A stretch of 64,000 nt of DNA from positions 124,001-188,000 of the forward strand of contig CAWBXO010000004.1 of assembly GCA_963792785.1 (NCBI GenBank), given 5' to 3'. The position numbers and the translations under genes were made by a program. The DNA comes from CAWIMX01 sp963792785 (GTDB taxonomy: Bacteria; Acidobacteriota; Vicinamibacteria; Vicinamibacterales; CAVVIG01). The first letter of the stretch is position 1. Every line of letters starts with the position of its first letter. Positions 61,992 through 64,000 of the stretch are shown here, piece after piece. Below the pieces are notes generated by a model. It was not told the DNA's origin. It saw only the letters and a list, made by a program, of their open reading frames with translations, and did not search any database.

Positions 61992-63102
61992 CAGCCAGAT
62001 CAGTGAAATCCGCGAGCGTGCGCACGGGTAGGAACTCGTCGACGTAAGGCAGAGCCGCCTGGAGGCCCCGTGTCAGCGGCGCGTAGCCTTCGGTGCCGAT
62101 GAGCGGATTGAGCCAGATGAGGCGGTGGCAGCTTCGCTGCAGGCGCGCGACCTGATCGCGCAGGACCTCGGGATCGCCGCAGTCCCACCCGTCGGAAATC
62201 AGCAGGACCACGGGCCCCTGCGTCAGCACGCGCCTCGCCCACCGGCGGTGGAACTGCGCGAGCGCGGGGCCGATCCGCGTCCCGCCCGACCAGTCGGGCA
62301 CCTCGCGCGACACCGCGGCCACCGCGGCGTCGACCCGGCGGATGCGCAGCTGCCGGGTGACGCGCGTGAGCGTAGTCGAGAACAGGAACGCCTCGACGCG
62401 CGCGTGGTGCTGCTCCAGGCCGTGCGCGAAGTGCAGCAGCAGCCGCGAGTACCGATCCATCGATCCGCTGACGTCGCACAGCACGACGAGCGGCCGAGGC
62501 CGCCGGCGGCGGCGCTGCCTGGGCAGCGTGAAGACGTCGCCGCCGGTGCGGACGCTCTTCGCCAGCGCGCGGCGCAGGTCGATGCGCGATCCGCGCCCGC
62601 GCTCCCATCGTCTCGTCCGCCGCAGGCCTGGCGTCCACCTCAGCCGGTCGAGCGCGGCACGGGCCCGCGCGAGTTCGTCGGCCGAGAACTCCGCGAAGTC
62701 CTTGCGCGCAAAGCCGCCGCTCTCGCTCCAGGCGCGCATCGCCCCGGATGTCGAATCCTCATCGCTCTCGTCCTCGGCCCCGGCCGGCTCGATCCGCACG
62801 GCGGTCGCCTGGGCGCCCGGACGGGCTGGTTCCGGCGGCAGCGCCGGCAGGGGGAGCGCCGCGGCGACGCCTTCCGCGTCACGCTCGCGCCAGAACGCAT
62901 CGAAGAGCGCGGCAAAGGGCGCGATCTGCTCGTGACGTGAGACGAGCAGCGCCTGACACGCATGAAACACGTCGTCGCGGGATTGGACGTCGACCACCGA
63001 GAGCGCATCGACGAGACCGAGCATGCGGTCCACCGGCACGTCGAACCCGGCGCGCCGCAGCACGCGGCCGAACCGCAGCAGGTTTCCGACGAACTCAGGC
63101 AC
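61933..63102 (-). CDS. coxE: CoxE-like VWA-domain protein
   Basis: A 389-aa protein with the CoxE N-terminus (FGRVLRRAGFDVPVDRMLGLVDALSVVD, DDVFHACQALLVSRHEQI) and a C-terminal von Willebrand A domain with the MIDAS motif DVSGSMDRYS, then SGGTRIGPAL and LLISDGWDCGDP. It works with the CoxD ATPase in maturing the metal centre of CO-dehydrogenase-type enzymes. Its natural end is probably near VRTLADFTDL; the last 20 residues (LGCLGAGVLGASDRRGS) are read from the repeat array and from the antisense of the four-helix gene. It overlaps coxD by 8 bases. Confidence 0.9.
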   Translation of the reverse strand: MPEFVGNLLRFGRVLRRAGFDVPVDRMLGLVDALSVVDVQSRDDVFHACQALLVSRHEQIAPFAALFDAFWRERDAEGVAAALPLPALPPEPARPGAQATAVRIEPAGAEDESDEDSTSGAMRAWSESGGFARKDFAEFSADELARARAALDRLRWTPGLRRTRRWERGRGSRIDLRRALAKSVRTGGDVFTLPRQRRRRRPRPLVVLCDVSGSMDRYSRLLLHFAHGLEQHHARVEAFLFSTTLTRVTRQLRIRRVDAAVAAVSREVPDWSGGTRIGPALAQFHRRWARRVLTQGPVVLLISDGWDCGDPEVLRDQVARLQRSCHRLIWLNPLIGTEGYAPLTRGLQAALPYVDEFLPVRTLADFTDLAGVLGCLGAGVLGASDRRGS

Positions 63103-64000
63103 GGTGCCGCGCCGCGGCCCGGGCGACGACGCCGGCCAGTCCGTCGCCGCGGAGGGTCTCGAGGTCTTCTTTCGCCTTCAGCACCACGCCGAGCGTCTCC
63201 TCGAGCGCCGGCGCGTCGGCGGCCTGCCGGTCGAGCGCGACCAGGGCGGCGACCCAGTCGAGCGTTTCCGACACGCCTGGCACCTTATAGAGATCGATGC
63301 CCCGCAGCTCCTGCACAATTGCGGTGACCTGCTCCGCCAGCCGCGCCGCCGCCTGCGGCACGCGCGCGCGCACGATCGCCACTTCCTTCTCGAACGACGG
63401 GTAGTCGATCCACTGGTAGAGGCAGCGCCGCTTGAGCGCGTCGTGCACTTCGCGGGTCCGGTTCGACGTGAGGATCACGAGCGGCGGCTCCGTCGCGCGG
63501 ATCGTGCCCAGCTCGGGGATCGTGATCTGGAACTCCGCGAGCAGCTCGAGCAGATACCCCTCGAACTCCTCGTCGGCCCGGTCGATCTCGTCGATCAGGA
63601 GGACGGCCGGGCGCGTGCGGGCCGGGTCGATCGCCTGCAGCAGCGGGCGCTTGATGAGGAACGTCTCGCTGTAGAGGTCGCGGCGGGTGGTCTGCCGATC
63701 GAGATCGCCGGCCGCGTCGAGAATGCGCAGCTCGACCATCTGGCGCGCGTAGTCCCACTCGTACACCGCGTGGCTGATGTCCAGGCCCTCGTAGCACTGC
63801 AGGCGGATGAGATCGGCGTCGAGCGCGGCGGCGGCCGCCGCGGCGAGCGACGTCTTCCCCACGCCGGCCTCGCCCTCGAGGAAGAGCGGCTTGCCGAGGC
63901 GCAGCGCGAGGAACAGCGACATGGCGAGGCCGCGGTCGGCGACGTAACCGCGATCCGCCAGCCGGCGCTCGAGATCGGCGATGGAGGGAGTGGCGATGGG
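63095..64000 (-). CDS. coxD: CoxD/MoxR-type AAA+ ATPase (5' end outside window)
   Basis: About 301 residues visible. Walker A GEAGVGKTSLAAA, Walker B LLIDEIDRADEEFEGYLLELLAEFQITIPE, sensor 1 LTSNRTREVHDALKRRCLYQW. The frame stays open to the window edge beyond ATG 63922 (RRLADRGYVADRGLA), so the true start lies outside. In the cox system this MoxR-family ATPase partners with CoxE for maturation of the molybdenum-copper or molybdenum centre. Its stop overlaps the coxE start. Confidence 0.92.
   Translation of the reverse strand, partial: PIATPSIADLERRLADRGYVADRGLAMSLFLALRLGKPLFLEGEAGVGKTSLAAAAAAALDADLIRLQCYEGLDISHAVYEWDYARQMVELRILDAAGDLDRQTTRRDLYSETFLIKRPLLQAIDPARTRPAVLLIDEIDRADEEFEGYLLELLAEFQITIPELGTIRATEPPLVILTSNRTREVHDALKRRCLYQWIDYPSFEKEVAIVRARVPQAAARLAEQVTAIVQELRGIDLYKVPGVSETLDWVAALVALDRQAADAPALEETLGVVLKAKEDLETLRGDGLAGVVARAAARHRA

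Overview
The window is a GC-rich (roughly 65-70 %) chromosomal segment, probably from an uncultured Acidobacteriota of the Vicinamibacteria type. This is inferred from gene content: a Ser/Thr kinase with a WD40-like C-terminus, a DUF1501/DUF1800 pair, abundant secreted M1/M28 peptidases and lipoproteins, a form II CO-dehydrogenase-like cluster, and many short-period intergenic repeats. No rRNA, CRISPR array, phage module or intact transposase is visible.

Layout. 1-2.7 kb: ferrochelatase end, protoporphyrinogen oxidase, arginase. 2.9-5.25 kb: lone receiver protein, divergent ECF sigma / anti-sigma / membrane protein operon. 5.28 kb: tRNA-Lys. 5.7-7.5 kb: PilZ, small membrane protein, DUF1223. 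7.6-13.4 kb: pyruvate carboxylase and a divergent NarL-type two-component pair. 13.5-20.3 kb: orphan HTH protein, lipoprotein, DUF1501/DUF1800, cytochrome-b-like membrane protein, M1 aminopeptidase. 20.3-24.6 kb: kinase plus CPXCG protein, a frameshifted gene, a secreted protein. 24.7-26.8 kb: tRNA-Glu followed by a 2-kb lower-GC stretch of small metal-binding-type genes, closed by a 19-bp copy of the tRNA 3' end. 27-31.4 kb: malonyl-CoA decarboxylase, an isolated PilT-N-like domain, a CPBP homologue, an unknown 510-aa protein. 31.4-36.7 kb: hybrid histidine kinase and two M28 peptidases. 36.7-41.9 kb: ABM-like protein, SDR, PilB/GspE ATPase, GreB, O-methyltransferase. 42-49.7 kb: NHL protein, internally duplicated secreted protein, a probable SelW-like selenoprotein read through UGA, metzincin-like lipoprotein, wHTH-ATPase-STAS regulator, PQQ dehydrogenase. 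49.7-57.2 kb: kinase-AAA ATPase, cupredoxin-like lipoprotein, secreted HExxH protein, secreted RidA. 57.3-64 kb: coxS-coxL-coxM on the plus strand facing coxG, coxE and coxD on the minus strand, with a small four-helix-bundle cassette between coxG and coxE.

Main points. (1) The CxxU protein at 44301-44525 has a strong ribosome binding site and a bacterial-SECIS-like hairpin at the right place. (2) The tRNA-Glu island has a direct-repeat boundary. (3) Inverted pairs of short tandem arrays recur between genes, once enclosing a four-helix-bundle gene. (4) Five otherwise conserved genes are each broken by one extra base, which points to residual assembly indels rather than five pseudogenes. All calls come from reading the sequence; no database search was run.
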